Origin: Lutjanus erythropterus
Taxonomy: Eukaryota > Chordata > Actinopteri > Lutjaniformes > Lutjanidae
Assembly: GCA_020091685.1 (NCBI GenBank)
Contig: CM034597.1
Location: forward strand, 35,829,301 to 35,893,300
Reading direction: 5' to 3'
DNA: 64,000 bases
In this document: positions 1-11,292 of the stretch, piece after piece
Position numbering within the stretch: the first letter of the stretch is position 1
Layout of the letters: every line of letters begins with the position of its first letter
Position numbers and translations under genes: made by a program
Notes under the pieces: generated by a model
Databases searched by the model: none
The model's input: the letters and a program-made list of their open reading frames with translations, nothing else
Told to the model about the DNA's origin: nothing

Positions 1-730
1 CCCCTAGTGGAGGAAGGGAGAGAAGTTGGAGGATAGAAAGAACCAGTATTATGGATCAGGATCAAACACAGTGGGACTGCAGATTAGGGCTGAAGAATTG
101 ATCGAAATTTTATTGAAATCGCAATATAGCCTTCTGCAATTTTCATATCACAGGAGGCGCCTTATCTGTTAAAGGCAACGTGTGTTTCAAAATACCATTT
201 TAAGTTTAATCTTGTTGTCCTGGCCTAGACATAATTTTCTACAGACTTAAGAAAACATCTTTGTTTGGTACAGATCCCTGCAAAAATGACACTGTAATCA
301 TTTCATTATGTTTTTTCAATGGAAGAACAGTTATGTTAAAATGATCATTTCCTTTAATACTGCACATCCTACCAGCAAAAATAATCAGAATTAGATATTT
401 TTGTCAGGATGGAAATCTTTTCTTTTCTTTTCTGCCACCACTGACTGTAGTATTCAGAAGTATAGAAAGACAGAGATTAGAGTTAAATAATGTGTTAAAT
501 TAGCTGAGGAACTCTTATAGTGTGTTAGTTTTAATGAGCAGATCAGTACAGTCAGGGTCGACTCATAACTGTGGATTTGATTTATTTAATGACTGTTTGA
601 ATAATTAAGTTTAGAGCTGATCTGGTCTGTGGCAGTTTGTTAATGAACTCATATTCATTATTCAATGTTTCTATTAAAAAATATCACTGCGAGGCCAGAA
701 ATAAATCCCCCCGGCTGCTGTGTGGCAGTG

Positions 731-765
<35 letters not shown>

Positions 766-885
766 TTCCACTAAAGCCGCTGCATAAAGTTTCCTCTTTG
801 CCTCCTCTCATTAGCTTCAGTCCTCAAACTTGTTATTACCAACTAGAATAACAAAACGTTTCATGTTGTGTGTTTGTGTCTGTAG
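1..885 (+). other. mccc1 intron, 3' part
   Basis: AT-rich intron. No exon matching the MCCC1 residues just upstream of the first exon seen here was found. It holds a (GAT)n microsatellite at about 731-765. Confidence 0.7.
731..765. repeat. (TGA)n trinucleotide microsatellite
   Basis: About 11 uninterrupted TGA/GAT units in the mccc1 intron. Confidence 0.95.
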
Positions 886-935
886 AAGTTAATGTGGTCG
901 TCGTGTACAACAGAGATGGAAGCTACAGGATGCAG
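886..935 (+). CDS. mccc1: mccc1 exon: BT domain segment
   Basis: Fifty bases after a tctgtag acceptor, ending at cag|gtgagc. Two bases complete a codon from the upstream exon. It then reads [16 protein letters not shown], matching human AVTYNHDGSYSMQ. It ends in phase 0. Confidence 0.85.
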
Positions 936-3900
936 GTGAGCTGGAATACGTCCTGTATCCTCCACTGTTAATCTCTGTTTTCATGTTTTGTTGTTTTTCC
1001 ACAGAAAAGGACCCAGATTTTTTTTTAAAAAGGAGCAGATCAGTTTTTGGTGTTTTTAACTACTGATTGTAGATTATTTTACTGTAATTCAATTTTCACC
1101 AATTTTAATTTTCTACTCAAGTAAAGACAAATGAATTCCCTCATACTACAGTAGTTTAACAAACTTATCTTAAATCAAGGTCCACAATACATGACACAGC
1201 CTTTATTTGATTAATTTAATACTGAACAAACTCCAAACGTTTTAGAAAAGTAACCTCTCATTTTAAATAATTGTATTTTTTCTTTCAGGTTGGCGAGGAG
1301 GTGTACCACGTGACCGGGGAGGTGGAGATGGAAGGTGAAGCATCATTCCTGCACTGTTCTGTCAATGGTGTGAAGTCTCGTCCCAAACTGGTGATCCTGG
1401 ACAACACGGTGCACCTGTTCTCCACGGTATGTTCCTCACACTGCTGTCGACAGTAGAATAACAAGCTGAGTGACCTCAATGCAAATTTACGATAATGTAA
1501 AATGCAAATCTGTGTCTTTACTGTAGGTCAGTGAGGCAGAGGTCATCTTTATTTCTCAGGGATTTATGTTTATTCAAAGTAACAAGAAACGGAAATGTGT
1601 GATTTGTGAATGGTGTAAATTTGGTTACTTTTTTTTAAATTACATTTTTTAATTTAAAATATAGATTATATAGAATAAGTTAAATCAGAGAAGCAGTAAC
1701 TTTTATTTTCTGGTGATTATTTTCTTGGTTAATGGATTCATTGTTTGGTCCAAAAAATGCAGAAGATGGTGCAAAACGGTCATCACAATATCCCAGAAAC
1801 CAGAAAGTTGCTTGTTTTGTTTGACGAATGGCACAAAAGCCAAAGATATTGCATTTAATATTACATTAAGTCAAAACAAAACCGTATACGCACACATCGA
1901 CAAAAGCTGGAACCGGAGAATATTTGGCACCTTTGCTTGGCAAATGACTTATGACTGGTATTTTTAAACCTAAGTCCTATTTACACACAAACAAACTAGC
2001 AGATTTGCAGCTGTTGGTTGACTTGATCTACTGGACCTTTTTCAAAACATTTGTACCTACTCGTCATTTAGACCCTAAAATATGGAAAAATAAGGCCTAG
2101 GTTTGAAAATACCTGAAAACACGTTGTTCTAAACTTAAATAGAAAGCTCTTCGTTTATGTAGTCAGTTACAGTAACTCCCTGAAACTCATTTGTTGAAAC
2201 ATAAATAAGTCTATATTTACCACTGTCTTTGTGAACTTGAGCACTTTTAAATCTGTACAAAACATGTATTTGTTTATTAGGTAGTTTGTCTCATTAACAG
2301 TTGATTTTATTGTAGGTTCATTTTCACAAAGAAGAGATTTTTCTAAAAGCTGCAAATCCACAGTTTCTCCAGTCAGTTTAGAGAGAAGTGCACTTCACCT
2401 GTCACTGCAGAAACTCTCTCTATTTCCTGTCTTTAGCATCTGTCATCTTTTAAGACGGGTGACAGGGGACACTCGACATCTGGCATCAGGGGAAATTGAA
2501 GACTGCTTGGATCCTCTTACCTCAGCTGTCAGTTGACTGTGACTCCTGTTTCTGACATCTTTACATCTTTTCTGCAGGAGGGAAGTGCCCAGGTGTCTGT
2601 TCCAGTACCAAAGTATCTGGCCGGCGTGAGCGGCTCTGGGGCTCAGGGTGGAGCTGTGGCCCCGATGACCGGCACCATCGAGAAGGTGAGTTTGGTTGTA
2701 TCAGCAGAGGAGTCTGTTTATTTTTCTTCAGGCCTAACTTGTTGTCACACAGTCGTCATATTAAATAATTAATCTTAATTTGTATAAGCCTTTCATGTCA
2801 CTGTTTCAATAACAGTGCAGAGTTTGCTCACTTACAGTAAGTGACAGCAGTTACAAGTAGGCAAGAAATAGTTAATGTCTCGTGCATTAAGTGTACAGAC
2901 TATTGACTGTAAATAGAGATGGATGGTATGTGAGTTCCTGAAAGTGAGACCAAAACATCTTGATCATCTCCTGATGGCTGGCTGCAGTACAGGTCATAAA
3001 ACTGGGTCAAACTAAAAAGTACATGTCAAATAATTTTTTCCCAGAGATGTTTTCTGTCATTTTAGGCAGGTCTTATCATGCTGATCTTTGTTCAAGTGTT
3101 AGTTTTTCTGATCAGTTTGGTTTCACACCATGATTGACAGCTGAGCTCTATTTGTGATTGAGTCAGCTGGGTGCACTGGCAGCTGCTAGATAAAGCGGCT
3201 TTGTGTGCGACTCTAACCCCGATCACTACTGCAGAGACTCTGGCTCCAAATAATATAACCAGTGCAAGATGGCAGCACTCATACATGGAATATTTTGGCT
3301 TCATTTTTCTACAGTAGGAGGAAGTAGAGATGGAGTTTATGGTGAAGACATTAAAGAGGAATCAATCTTCCCATCTAACACTTGGCAAGAAATTTCTGTT
3401 ATGTTGAACCATTTAAAGTTAACTTTTTGTTTGGTTTTATTAATTAGAAGGGTTGCACAATTTATCAAAATATTGCAGAAATCGCAGAATGTCAAAATGC
3501 AGTAGGAATTATTGTGCTGTGATTTTTTTTTTCACCATATTGTGCAGCCCTCTTTATATGCTCTGATGTCAGCTCATTTATTACAGCTCTAAATCAGAAA
3601 ACAAGGTAAATTAGAAATGCAGGTAAACATTGCAACGATAATTTAACTTCACATCATGCCTCCAGTTCACTCACTGGTGGAACCACTCCAGTAAGTGGCT
3701 GTAGTATAAGCAACACAGTAATACACTCCTGCTGATATAGAAATTAATTGACACCGTGCCTCCACCTTGTCTATTATTTGTGTTTACGGAGACGCCTCCG
3801 AGTGTATTGTTGTTTACCTAAAGCAGAGATGATAAAGATCAGACTGACTGCCATGAAACAAACAACTGGAGAAGAATTTAAAGATGGCTGAGGAAGATAT

Positions 3901-4349
3901 TTAAAAGAGAAAAGAATTACTGCAATCCAAGAAAGATGACATAAATTACTTTCTTATAATTCTTGAGGTAAATAATGCGCCTGAGCTTTATTGTTGCGAT
4001 TACAAATAAACAATCTGTTGTATTGTGTTCAGGTGCTGGTGAAGGTCGGAGACAAAGTGGCTGTAGGAGACGCGCTGATGGTCATGATCGCCATGAAGAT
4101 GGAGGTGAGGGACTTCTGTTGCCTCACACACACTCACCTTTACTTGGTGTATCACAGGTTCACACACTCTGCGCTGCGTTTGTGGTAAAGTTGTTTCTGT
4201 TTTTGTCACTGCAGCACACGATCCGGGCGCCCAAGTCCGGTGTGATCAAGAAGGTTTTCTTCAGCGAGGGCTCTCAGGCCAATCGCCACGCTGCGCTGGT
4301 CGAACTTGAAGAGGAGGCGGAGGAGGAAGGGGAGGGGAGCGGCCAGTAA
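886..4349 (+). CDS. mccc1: 3-methylcrotonyl-CoA carboxylase alpha subunit, last five coding exons (5' part outside window)
   Basis: MCCC1 is the biotin-containing subunit of mitochondrial 3-methylcrotonyl-CoA carboxylase. It carboxylates biotin with ATP and bicarbonate for leucine degradation; the beta subunit then carboxylates 3-methylcrotonyl-CoA. Exons are 886-935, 1289-1426, 2578-2685, 4033-4104 and 4215-4349, all bounded by AG/GT and joining in one frame for 166 codons plus TAA. The translation follows the C-terminus of human MCCC1: the BT-domain end ([20 protein letters not shown]), the linker [16 protein letters not shown], and the biotinyl domain with MIAMKME. Biotin carboxylase and ATP-grasp exons must lie left of the window. 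The tail is longer and more acidic ([14 protein letters not shown]) than in human. Family assignment is near certain; orthology rests on my recall of the human protein. Confidence 0.95.
1289..1426 (+). CDS. mccc1: mccc1 exon: BT domain segment
   Basis: Acceptor ttctttcag, donor acg|gtatgt, 46 codons in phase 0. It reads from [16 protein letters not shown] through [19 protein letters not shown] to HLFST, matching the human stretch ending in IILENTIYLFSK. Confidence 0.92.
1427..2577 (+). other. mccc1 intron
   Basis: Intron between phase-0 exons. The left half holds a copy of dispersed element A (about 1705-1955). I see nothing specific in the rest. Confidence 0.75.
1705..1955. mobile_element. 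element A copy 1, short non-autonomous DNA-transposon-like repeat
   Basis: Shares its internal words (dATTATTTTCTTGGTTAATgg, TTTGGTCCA, AAGCCAAAGATATT, AGCTGGAACC, CTTGCTTGGCAAATGACT) with other copies in the window, where the element starts AGGGCTGCAA and ends in the inverted form. Both ends are worn. I know this repeat as common in percomorph genomes; I cannot assign the superfamily. Confidence 0.6.
2578..2685 (+). CDS. mccc1: mccc1 exon: linker into biotinyl domain
   Basis: Acceptor tctgcag, donor aag|gtgagt, 36 codons in phase 0. It carries [11 protein letters not shown] and ends in [10 protein letters not shown], the start of the biotin/lipoyl fold in this family. Confidence 0.95.
2686..4032 (+). 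other. mccc1 intron
   Basis: Contains a dispersed repeat (element D copy 1, about 2887-3320). The remainder is AT-rich without recognised content. Confidence 0.7.
2887..3320. repeat. element D copy 1, dispersed repeat
   Basis: Opens GACTGTAAATAGAGATGGATGG and includes GGCTGGCTGCAGTACAGGTCATAAA and a tgattgacagctgagctc stretch. The same words recur near 20705-21250. I recognise it as a common percomorph interspersed repeat; class not determined. Confidence 0.5.
4033..4104 (+). CDS. mccc1: mccc1 exon with biotinylation site
   Basis: Acceptor tgtgttcag, donor gag|gtgagg, 24 codons in phase 0. It encodes [13 protein letters not shown] followed by MVMIAMKME. The lysine of AMKM (codon 4096-4098) is the residue that holocarboxylase synthetase biotinylates in this family. 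Confidence 0.96.
4215..4349 (+). CDS. mccc1: mccc1 last coding exon
   Basis: Acceptor tcactgcag. It encodes [19 protein letters not shown], then [14 protein letters not shown] and an acidic tail ending GSGQ before TAA at 4347-4349. It matches the human end (KVFYREGAQANRHTPLVEF) apart from the divergent acidic tail. Confidence 0.95.
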   Translation, partial: HTIRAPKSGVIKKVFFSEGSQANRHAALVELEEEAEEEGEGSGQ

Positions 4350-5000
4350 ACGGACTCAAAACACACAACCACACCCACAAACACACACTGACAGGTAGGA
4401 GAGAGACGGAACTAGTTACTGTGACAACTGGAAGGTAGATAAGGGTGGTGTCCAGCACTTGATACATATTTCTTAAAGGCAAAAACCTGAATTATCAGTT
4501 GGGGTGAGTTTGGTTCAGTCTGGAATGGATGAGACAAAAACATTCACCCAGATGACTCAAAATATATTCAGGAAGCTGCGACGGTGACCTGAAATCTTAC
4601 TGGGTTTGACAGCAGTAACACCTCAAACATCTCTGTTTGAACATTGAACACATAATGTCAGAACATTAACCTTTATATGTTAATTATTGAACTTTTGTTT
4701 GTTTCTGCTTTTCTTTCTTTCTTCTGTGTTTAAATGTTTGCAATAATCGGTGAAACTCAACTTCTGTGTCTGAAAATGTACTTTTTTTTTGTTTCCTCCA
4801 AGTCTTCCCCCTCCGTGTTGGTTTCTGTCAGTGGTGTAGTGTTAGTTGAAGGGTTGGGTATTATTTTGTTCAGCACAGTTTAATACACCTCTCTGCTGGT
4901 GAGGTTGACAGCTGAGTGTCCTTTCTATGCACAAACTGTGTACTTCCTTATCTTCACACAGTGACAAATAGTAGCTTGAAAGCATATCAAATAAAGTAGG
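4350..5000 (+). other. mccc1: mccc1 3'UTR (right end approximate)
   Basis: Non-coding, no frame of note. The AATAAA at 4990-4995 is the first canonical polyadenylation hexamer I see after the stop. A 3'UTR of about 650-670 bases is therefore inferred; the cleavage site is not visible directly. Confidence 0.5.
4990..4995 (+). promoter_or_regulatory. candidate polyadenylation signal of mccc1
   Basis: Canonical AATAAA about 640 bases after the mccc1 stop and just before a dispersed repeat starts at about 5064. Position and sequence fit a polyadenylation signal. Use in vivo is inferred. Confidence 0.45.
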
Positions 5001-5063
5001 TGGTGAAATCAGACAAAATACTTTAAGAATTATACCACGGCAGACTATAGAAATAGTTACTGA

Positions 5064-5619
5064 AGAGGGATAGTTTGGATTATTTGAAGCGGGGTTTTAT
5101 GAAGTACATATCCACATCCTGTTTATGACCCACAGCAGCTGGCGGTCGACACAACCCCAGTTTGGTGAAGTAGACAGGAGCATCTGCACAGATGCTACTG
5201 CTGCTGTGGACAGGGTCAGCAACAAAATGTAATTTAGTTACTTAAGAAAAAAAACAGCGTGTGTAACAGTGTAAGTGTATGCTGTATTTAGAACATTTAC
5301 ACTTTAACTTGCTGTCAGACGGCCTTTTCTTGTGGGAAACTGGTGGCTTTGGAGAGCGCCATATTTGGTTTCTTGAACAGCAGACTCCTTTAGCAAAAAT
5401 AGTAATTTTACCTCACAGAGCGCAGGAGTTTCTGGCCTCAATTGGGTAGTTTTTGTGTTATTGTGAGAGTCCAAACTAACCCCTGAAAACACAGAAGTCA
5501 CATGTAACACACACACACACAAAAATGATTGAGGCAGCAATATACCAGCAACTCTCACACTGGTTATAGACAATTACCTCATACAATCCCACTTCAGAAA
5601 GTCCACACTATCCCTTTAA
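5064..5619. mobile_element. element B copy 1, complete-looking inverted-repeat element
   Basis: Left end GAGGGATAGTTTGGATTATT continuing GAAGCGGGGT; right end is its imperfect inverse (ATACAATCCCACTTCAGAAA then GTCCACACTATCCCTTTA). The ends therefore form terminal inverted repeats of roughly 38 bp. About 555 bp long, with no transposase frame, as expected for a MITE. Related copies at 6875-7440, 9955-10275 and 11080-11292. Confidence 0.7.
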
Positions 5620-6874
5620 AATATTAACTGAGTGAATACAATTAATCATCATCAACTTGTAATGCATCATTACTTTTTTTGTCAGGGGGAAAAGGCCATG
5701 ATTTTATCATCACTGTCCAGTAAAGAGCCATGTGTCACATTAGACAACTGTTCTACCACTTGTAAATATCATAAACCCCGGCAGTATTTAAAAATACATC
5801 ATCACCGAGCTTAAAGCTAGACTGTTTTTCTTAGTGACTCACTGGACAGTGATTATAAGAGAAAAGAGGCTGGATGTAAATGTGTGTCTGGTGTGGGAAT
5901 ATATTTTGTATTGAGTTTTATTGTTGTCCAGTTTGTCAAAAATCCACATACAGTGTCTTTCCAGACTGACTCCAAACTCTTCATTAATTACCCCTGATGT
6001 TTGCCTTTATAAAAAACAACAGGTCTGCTGTAAACCTGTTGTAGAGGAGATTATAACATTGCACTAAGGGGAAAGGCCTTAAAAAAAACACTCCAGAATG
6101 ATCAAATGATTCCCAACTTTTCCGGCAGGATTTGGCTCTGATTTGAAAATGACCCTTAAAGGATGAAATGTCGGTCACAGAGGGCTTTAAACAGACAGAT
6201 GGTTTGGTTCTGTGTAAATCCGCTGTCAGAATAAGTGATTTAACCCACAGACAACATGTGAACTTGACCTGTTTCTGCTGATCTCTCTCTTCTTACTAAC
6301 TGATGTGTTCTGAGGCCTTGTAGACTAGAACTCATAAACACCTGTGTTCATTTTGTAGATGTACGGCAGATGATTTTTTTTTTTTTTTTAAATAATGATA
6401 TTGGACTGGTCAGATACTGTAATAAAAATATTTCAAATGTGAATGACCCCTTTGCCATACTTGAGATACTCGTCTTTACTGTGTTGGTGTGTGCAGACTG
6501 AGATAGATCCTTCACCCTTTTAACACCTATTGATATTAGGGATGGATTTTTTTCTTGTATTTGATATATTGTTACATCCATAAATTACATGTATTGAGCT
6601 CCATCCAACCACAACATGAAGGTCCAACCAGTCAGAATAACTGTAAACAACCGTGTTGTGAAAATGTCTATAGATGTCTACAAATAAGAGTAAAGGTCTG
6701 TGAAACGGTGATGAATCGAGGCAGTATCTGCGTTAACGGAGGTGGACCGGTTAAGCAGGAGTACGCTTTCCAAAACAACCAGTTAGCCTTCTTCCCTGAA
6801 GTCTTTTCTCTCGTGAAACTGAAAAAACGCTGTTTGAAAATACTTCAGATACAACATAAATCAGGAAAACGGCC

Positions 6875-7440
6875 TTAAAGGGATAGTTCAGATTATTTGA
6901 AGAAGGTTTGCGTCATATATTTTTACTGATACTCATTATACTGCCGACTGCAGATGTCTGTTGGCACGCCTTTAGTTTGGTGAAGCAGATAGGGTCACCG
7001 ACAAAGAAGCTGCTCAGCAGTGTTTTACTGTGGACAGGCAGGGTCGGCAATAAAAAGTATTTCAGCCACTTAAAAAAGGTCCACCTGAAAAACTTTCTGT
7101 GTTGAAGTGTATGCTGTGTTTAGTCTGTTTTCTTTACTTTGCCGTTGGACAGTCTTTTCTGATGGGAACCCGTTCTTCATATATTGCTCTCTCCAAACCA
7201 ACCAAACTCCATAAGCAAAATCAGTCATTTTACCCTGCAGACCGTGGGAGTTGCTGCTCCACTGCTGTCAGTTTTTTTGTGTTATTGTGTGACTGTGTGG
7301 ACTTGTGTGTTCAAATTCATGCAGCCGCACAGCAACACAAACAAACTGATGGAGGAAGAGGTAGACCAACAACTCCTGTGTTCTGTGAAGTAGAAATATT
7401 AATTTTGTGTATGGAGTTTGGTTAGAGTGTGATATTTGGC
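6875..7440. mobile_element. element B copy 2
   Basis: Starts TTAAAGGGATAGTTCAGATT and ATTTGAAG as in copy 1, followed in the same order by GGTGAAGCAGATAGGGTC, CTGTGGACAGG, TTTTCTGATGGGAACC and TGGGAGTTGCTG. The right end is uncertain. Confidence 0.6.
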
Positions 7441-7516
7441 TTGTGTTGATGGCACAGAAAGCAGTGAAAATGTTCCAAACATTATATTGATTTTTTTTTT
7501 TCTTTGAGCCTTTTAA

Positions 7517-7834
7517 GTGGCTAAAATAGGTTTTGTTGCTGAGCCTGTCCGCAGTTTACCGCCGTCAGGCCGCAGGGGGGCGATAATGAGCAAATCACTG
7601 AGCGGCGCACAACGTGCAGTCGAAGAAGAAGAAGAAGACCTGCAGAAAGAGCGACGACACACAGGTGAGACTCGAGCTTCAACACAAGTGTTTTCAAACA
7701 GCATTTTTCAGTTTTACAAGAGAAAAGACTCGATGGACGAAGGCCGATTGGTTGCCTTGAAAAATATGCGTCTGGCTAAACATCGTAACTCAGTTAAAGA
7801 TCAGCGAACAGCCGCTTTCTCTGAACTTTTCTAA
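7517..7834 (+). other. GC-rich segment with a 105-codon open frame, nature unknown
   Basis: An unusually CpG-rich stretch (about 7545-7680) in AT-rich surroundings, with a frame from 7517 to 7834. The part from the inner ATG (7586) reads MSKSLSGAQRAVEEEEED, then LQKERRHTG. The SGAQ plus acidic/basic run loosely recalls the N-terminus of TTF-type zinc-finger proteins related to hAT transposons. No conserved domain follows. It could equally be a retroposed or repeated GC-rich fragment with a gaagaagaag tract. I do not claim a gene. Confidence 0.2.
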
Positions 7835-9954
7835 ATGTTTGAGTAGCTGGACGACCTCGTGTGTCCTGTGGCTGCTGCTCAGTGAGGTGTGAGCAGGTGT
7901 AGTCTGCCCCAAGAAAGAAATGAGACAACATAGTTATGCAAACTAAAATAATTTGGTGTTTAAGCAGGTGGTTGTTGGACACTATTCTCCCATAATTCTT
8001 GAAAAAAAAAAGTTTTTAAAAAAGTAAACTAATCGTTCAAGTTCTTTTCTAAACTTATAGATAATTTTTGATTCCAGCAATTTTAAATTTTGAAGTTTCT
8101 CTTTCCCAAAAGTTCTTTTATTCCATAATGCTACTTTTCATCACAAAGTCAGTTATGTGACTGTCTCAAATTCAACTCAAACCCCAGCAACAATAAGTAT
8201 ATGTATATATGTATATACACATACATACATATAATTGGATTATTTTACAATTTTATAATTTTTTATAATTTTTGTCTGCATTTCCCCATAATGATTAATT
8301 TCAAAATATTTGTGTGTTGATTAACACTTTGGGTCTTTATATCCCAGAGTCCAAATTGTCATCTTCAGATTGCTTGTTTTGTCTAGGGCCTGACTGATAC
8401 TGGATTTCTGGCACTGATACTGATATTAGCGGGTAAAAGAAAATTCTGACAGATCTATCATCTGATATCTTTATACAGGATATATAATGTTTACACACAC
8501 TTTTTGTAATAATCCCTAAAAAGATATGTAATGAAGGCATGATATTTTACAGTTCAACAATAAACTTTTATTGTCCAAAACAATATCAGGGCACCAAAAC
8601 AGTAAACTTTAGCTGGTATTTTTTATTAATTCTAAATAAAGAGAACAGAAATAGAGCTAATTTTATGTCTATATTGAGCCTGGATTAAGGGAAATGATGA
8701 ATATAAACCAAATGCTGCCTATAAATCTTACAAATAAAAACAATCTGCATTATGTTGTGTTAAAAAAAAAAAGAAGTTTTAATATGGCTGTATATCAGAC
8801 AATATAAATGCTGACACTGATATAAACCACTACAGCTCTGACGTATCATCGGTTTCTAGTTTTTCCTGGCAGTCCAACCCAAAGATATTTGACCCATACA
8901 AAACAGGCAAATTGGCAAATTGTTGGTTAAATTGTTAAAGCTATACATAAAAAAAAAACCAAAACATGTTTAATGGTTACTTAAAACACAGAAACCTGCC
9001 ATCTTGTTAGTCAGTTACAAACTTTTTAATTTGAAACTTTTCACTGTGTAATTGAACAGCTCACTTCAGATCGTCATGTAAGAGTGAGTCTGTTGCATTA
9101 ATTGCTGCTATGTGCCTGATACTAAGCCTTGATTGTTTTCTCTCCTTCATTAACTACATGAGATTTCCTTTCAGTTGTTTATCAGTCGTGAGCTGCTTTG
9201 CTGTTGTTTCGTCTGGTTCTGGTCAGTTAACGTTTCCGTCTCACATTATAAGAGCTTTTAAATGAATGTAGACGCACTCCAAAGAACCGTTTCTTAAAAA
9301 TGTATTTATTTCGTAAATAGAACTGCATCTTCATAAACATCAGCTATAAGACAGATTTTCAGACAGGAGGAGTAGGGAGAACAGACAGACAGACAGACAG
9401 ATAGATCAACAGGTATCAGTCAACAGAAGAGTGATGATGGTGGTTTATTAATTGTCTGGTGCAGCACGAAGATTTACTGATGAGAGAATAAAAATGATTT
9501 AAACAAACCGTTCAGCACTGACATGATCTGCAGCCTCGTGTCGCACCGGCTGATGCTGAGTCACAGGACATTCTGCTGCAGAAATCTGAGCGCTTGACAT
9601 TTTAATTTAGACTCCACTTTTGAGCTGATTTGATCAAGGGAGCCTTAATTTGATTCAGGTCTGCAAACCACGGCCGAGTTTTCCAAGAGCATCTCTGCAC
9701 TGACGTCACCTGTCAGCATCTCTAAATGTTTTCTCAGCTCAAAACTTTATTTTCTACAGAACATCCTGACGTTACCTAAGATTTAGTTTGATCCCTCGTA
9801 AAAATTTAAGGTCGCAATGACAATCACTTCTTTAACTGAAGAGTTTAGGATCGTTCTTCAAGACTAATATCACAGAGAGTCAGTCTGATCACTGGATGAT
9901 ATTTGCAAAGAGGACATAGATGACTACTAAAACCATGCCTAAAGACAGAATTTG

Positions 9955-10275
9955 GTTAGATAGTTCAGATTATTTGAAGTGGGGTTGTATAAGGTACTTA
10001 ATTATCCATGGTCAGTGCAGTAGATGGTGATGTATATGCTATATTTAGAATATTTTCACTGCTTTACTTTGCTGCCAAACAGCCCGTTTTGACAGGAAAC
10101 TGCCATTAAATAAGACAAAGTATTGCTCTCTCTTCAAAGCAGCCAGACACCTTTGCTAAAAACATTAACTTTTCCTCACAGAACAGGAGTTGCTGGTTCA
10201 CCGCTGCCCCGATTAGTTTGTTAGATGTGTTATTTTGTGTCATTGATGAATTCAAACTAACCCTTTAAACAGTGG
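9955..10275. mobile_element. element B copy 3, shortened
   Basis: Has GATAGTTCAGATTATTTGAA with GTGGGGTTGTATAAGGTA, then ATATGCTATATTTAGAATAT, TTGCTGCCAAACAGCC, AGGAGTTGCTGG and TTCAAACTAACCCTTTAAA. Same order as copy 1, with an internal gap. Confidence 0.6.
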
Positions 10276-10282
10276 TACAGAT

Positions 10283-10930
10283 ACATTCATTTAAACAATC
10301 GTGATATGCAAAATGTATTTGTACAATGTGCTTCATAGTTCAGTGAATAATATTTTATAAATCTAAAATAGTTCATAGATTGCATTTTAATCCAATGAGC
10401 TATAATTCGTAATAAATATTTTTAAATCTTAATGGACAGAAACACATGCACTATTATATTCAAGTTCCTGGCTAGACTTATTATTTTTCTTTTTAATATT
10501 TTTTTATTAAGCCATTGTTTTCTGTTATTTGTATTTTATATAGAGCTGCAACATCTAATTGATTATTACATTATCTTCTGCAATTATTTTTCTAATTGAT
10601 TAATCAGTTTGAGAATTTTTTTAAAAGAAAAAAGTCAGAATTCTGTGATTCCAGCTTCTTAAATGTTAATATTTTCTGGTTTCTTTTGTCCTCTGTGACA
10701 GTAAACTGAATATCTTTGAGTTGTGGACAAAATTGCTAGTTGCAGCAATTTATATGCTTTTATTGTACATCACTTAAAATAATAAGAATAAGAATGAAAC
10801 TTACTCTCCTGATGTATGTGTATGCATGTTATAGGTAGTTTGTGTTGACATGGTGCAAATATTTTTAATACATGTCTACATCTTTCTAGTAGCTTTTTCT
10901 TTCATGTAACTAAGTACACATGCAAAAAAG
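10283..10930. repeat. element E copy 1, interrupted by element A
   Basis: The left part (10283-10420, ending AATCCAATGAGC...CGTAATAAATA) aligns by eye with 30590-30720. The right part (about 10790-10930, TGTTGACATGGTGCAAATAT onward) aligns with 30760-30850. The middle is occupied by an element A copy (10542-10755) that is absent from the 30581-30905 copy. Confidence 0.5.
10542..10755. mobile_element. element A copy 2, nested in element E
   Basis: Starts AGAGCTGCAACATCTAATTG and has the inner words GATTCCAGCTTCTTAAATGT, TTCTGGTTTCTTTTGTCCTC, GACAGTAAACTGAATATCTT and TGAGTTGTGGACAAAA. These are shared closely with the copy at 46262-46540. Confidence 0.65.
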
Positions 10931-11079
10931 GCTACATCAGATTATACCAAAGGACATAAATGATGGTCCCTGTTATAAAGACCAGCAAGTCACGTTGGAA
11001 TGCAAGTTGAACTGACTGTTTTTGTCAAAGGAGTCTGGTGGCTTTTGAGTGAGCAAAAGGCTGTGTGAAAGAAAAACAA

Positions 11080-11292
11080 AGCTGTGAAAATGTTCTAAAT
11101 GTAGTGCACACTTAAACTGATAAATTATATTTTGTAGGTGTCTGAAGTACGTCTTTCTGCAGACGCCGTCTACAGCAGTACACTGCTTCACTTCCTACAC
11201 CAGTAACCTTGCTGCTTCTCCAGACTGTCTGACCGCCTCCTGTAAGTATCTCATACAACTCCACGTCATAAAAATCCAAACTATCACTTTCA
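11080..11292. mobile_element. element B copy 4, right-hand part
   Basis: Ends TCATACAACTCCACGTCATA then AAAATCCAAACTATCACTTT, matching the right end of copy 1. The gtgaaaatgttc word also occurs in the copy-2 region. Confidence 0.5.
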
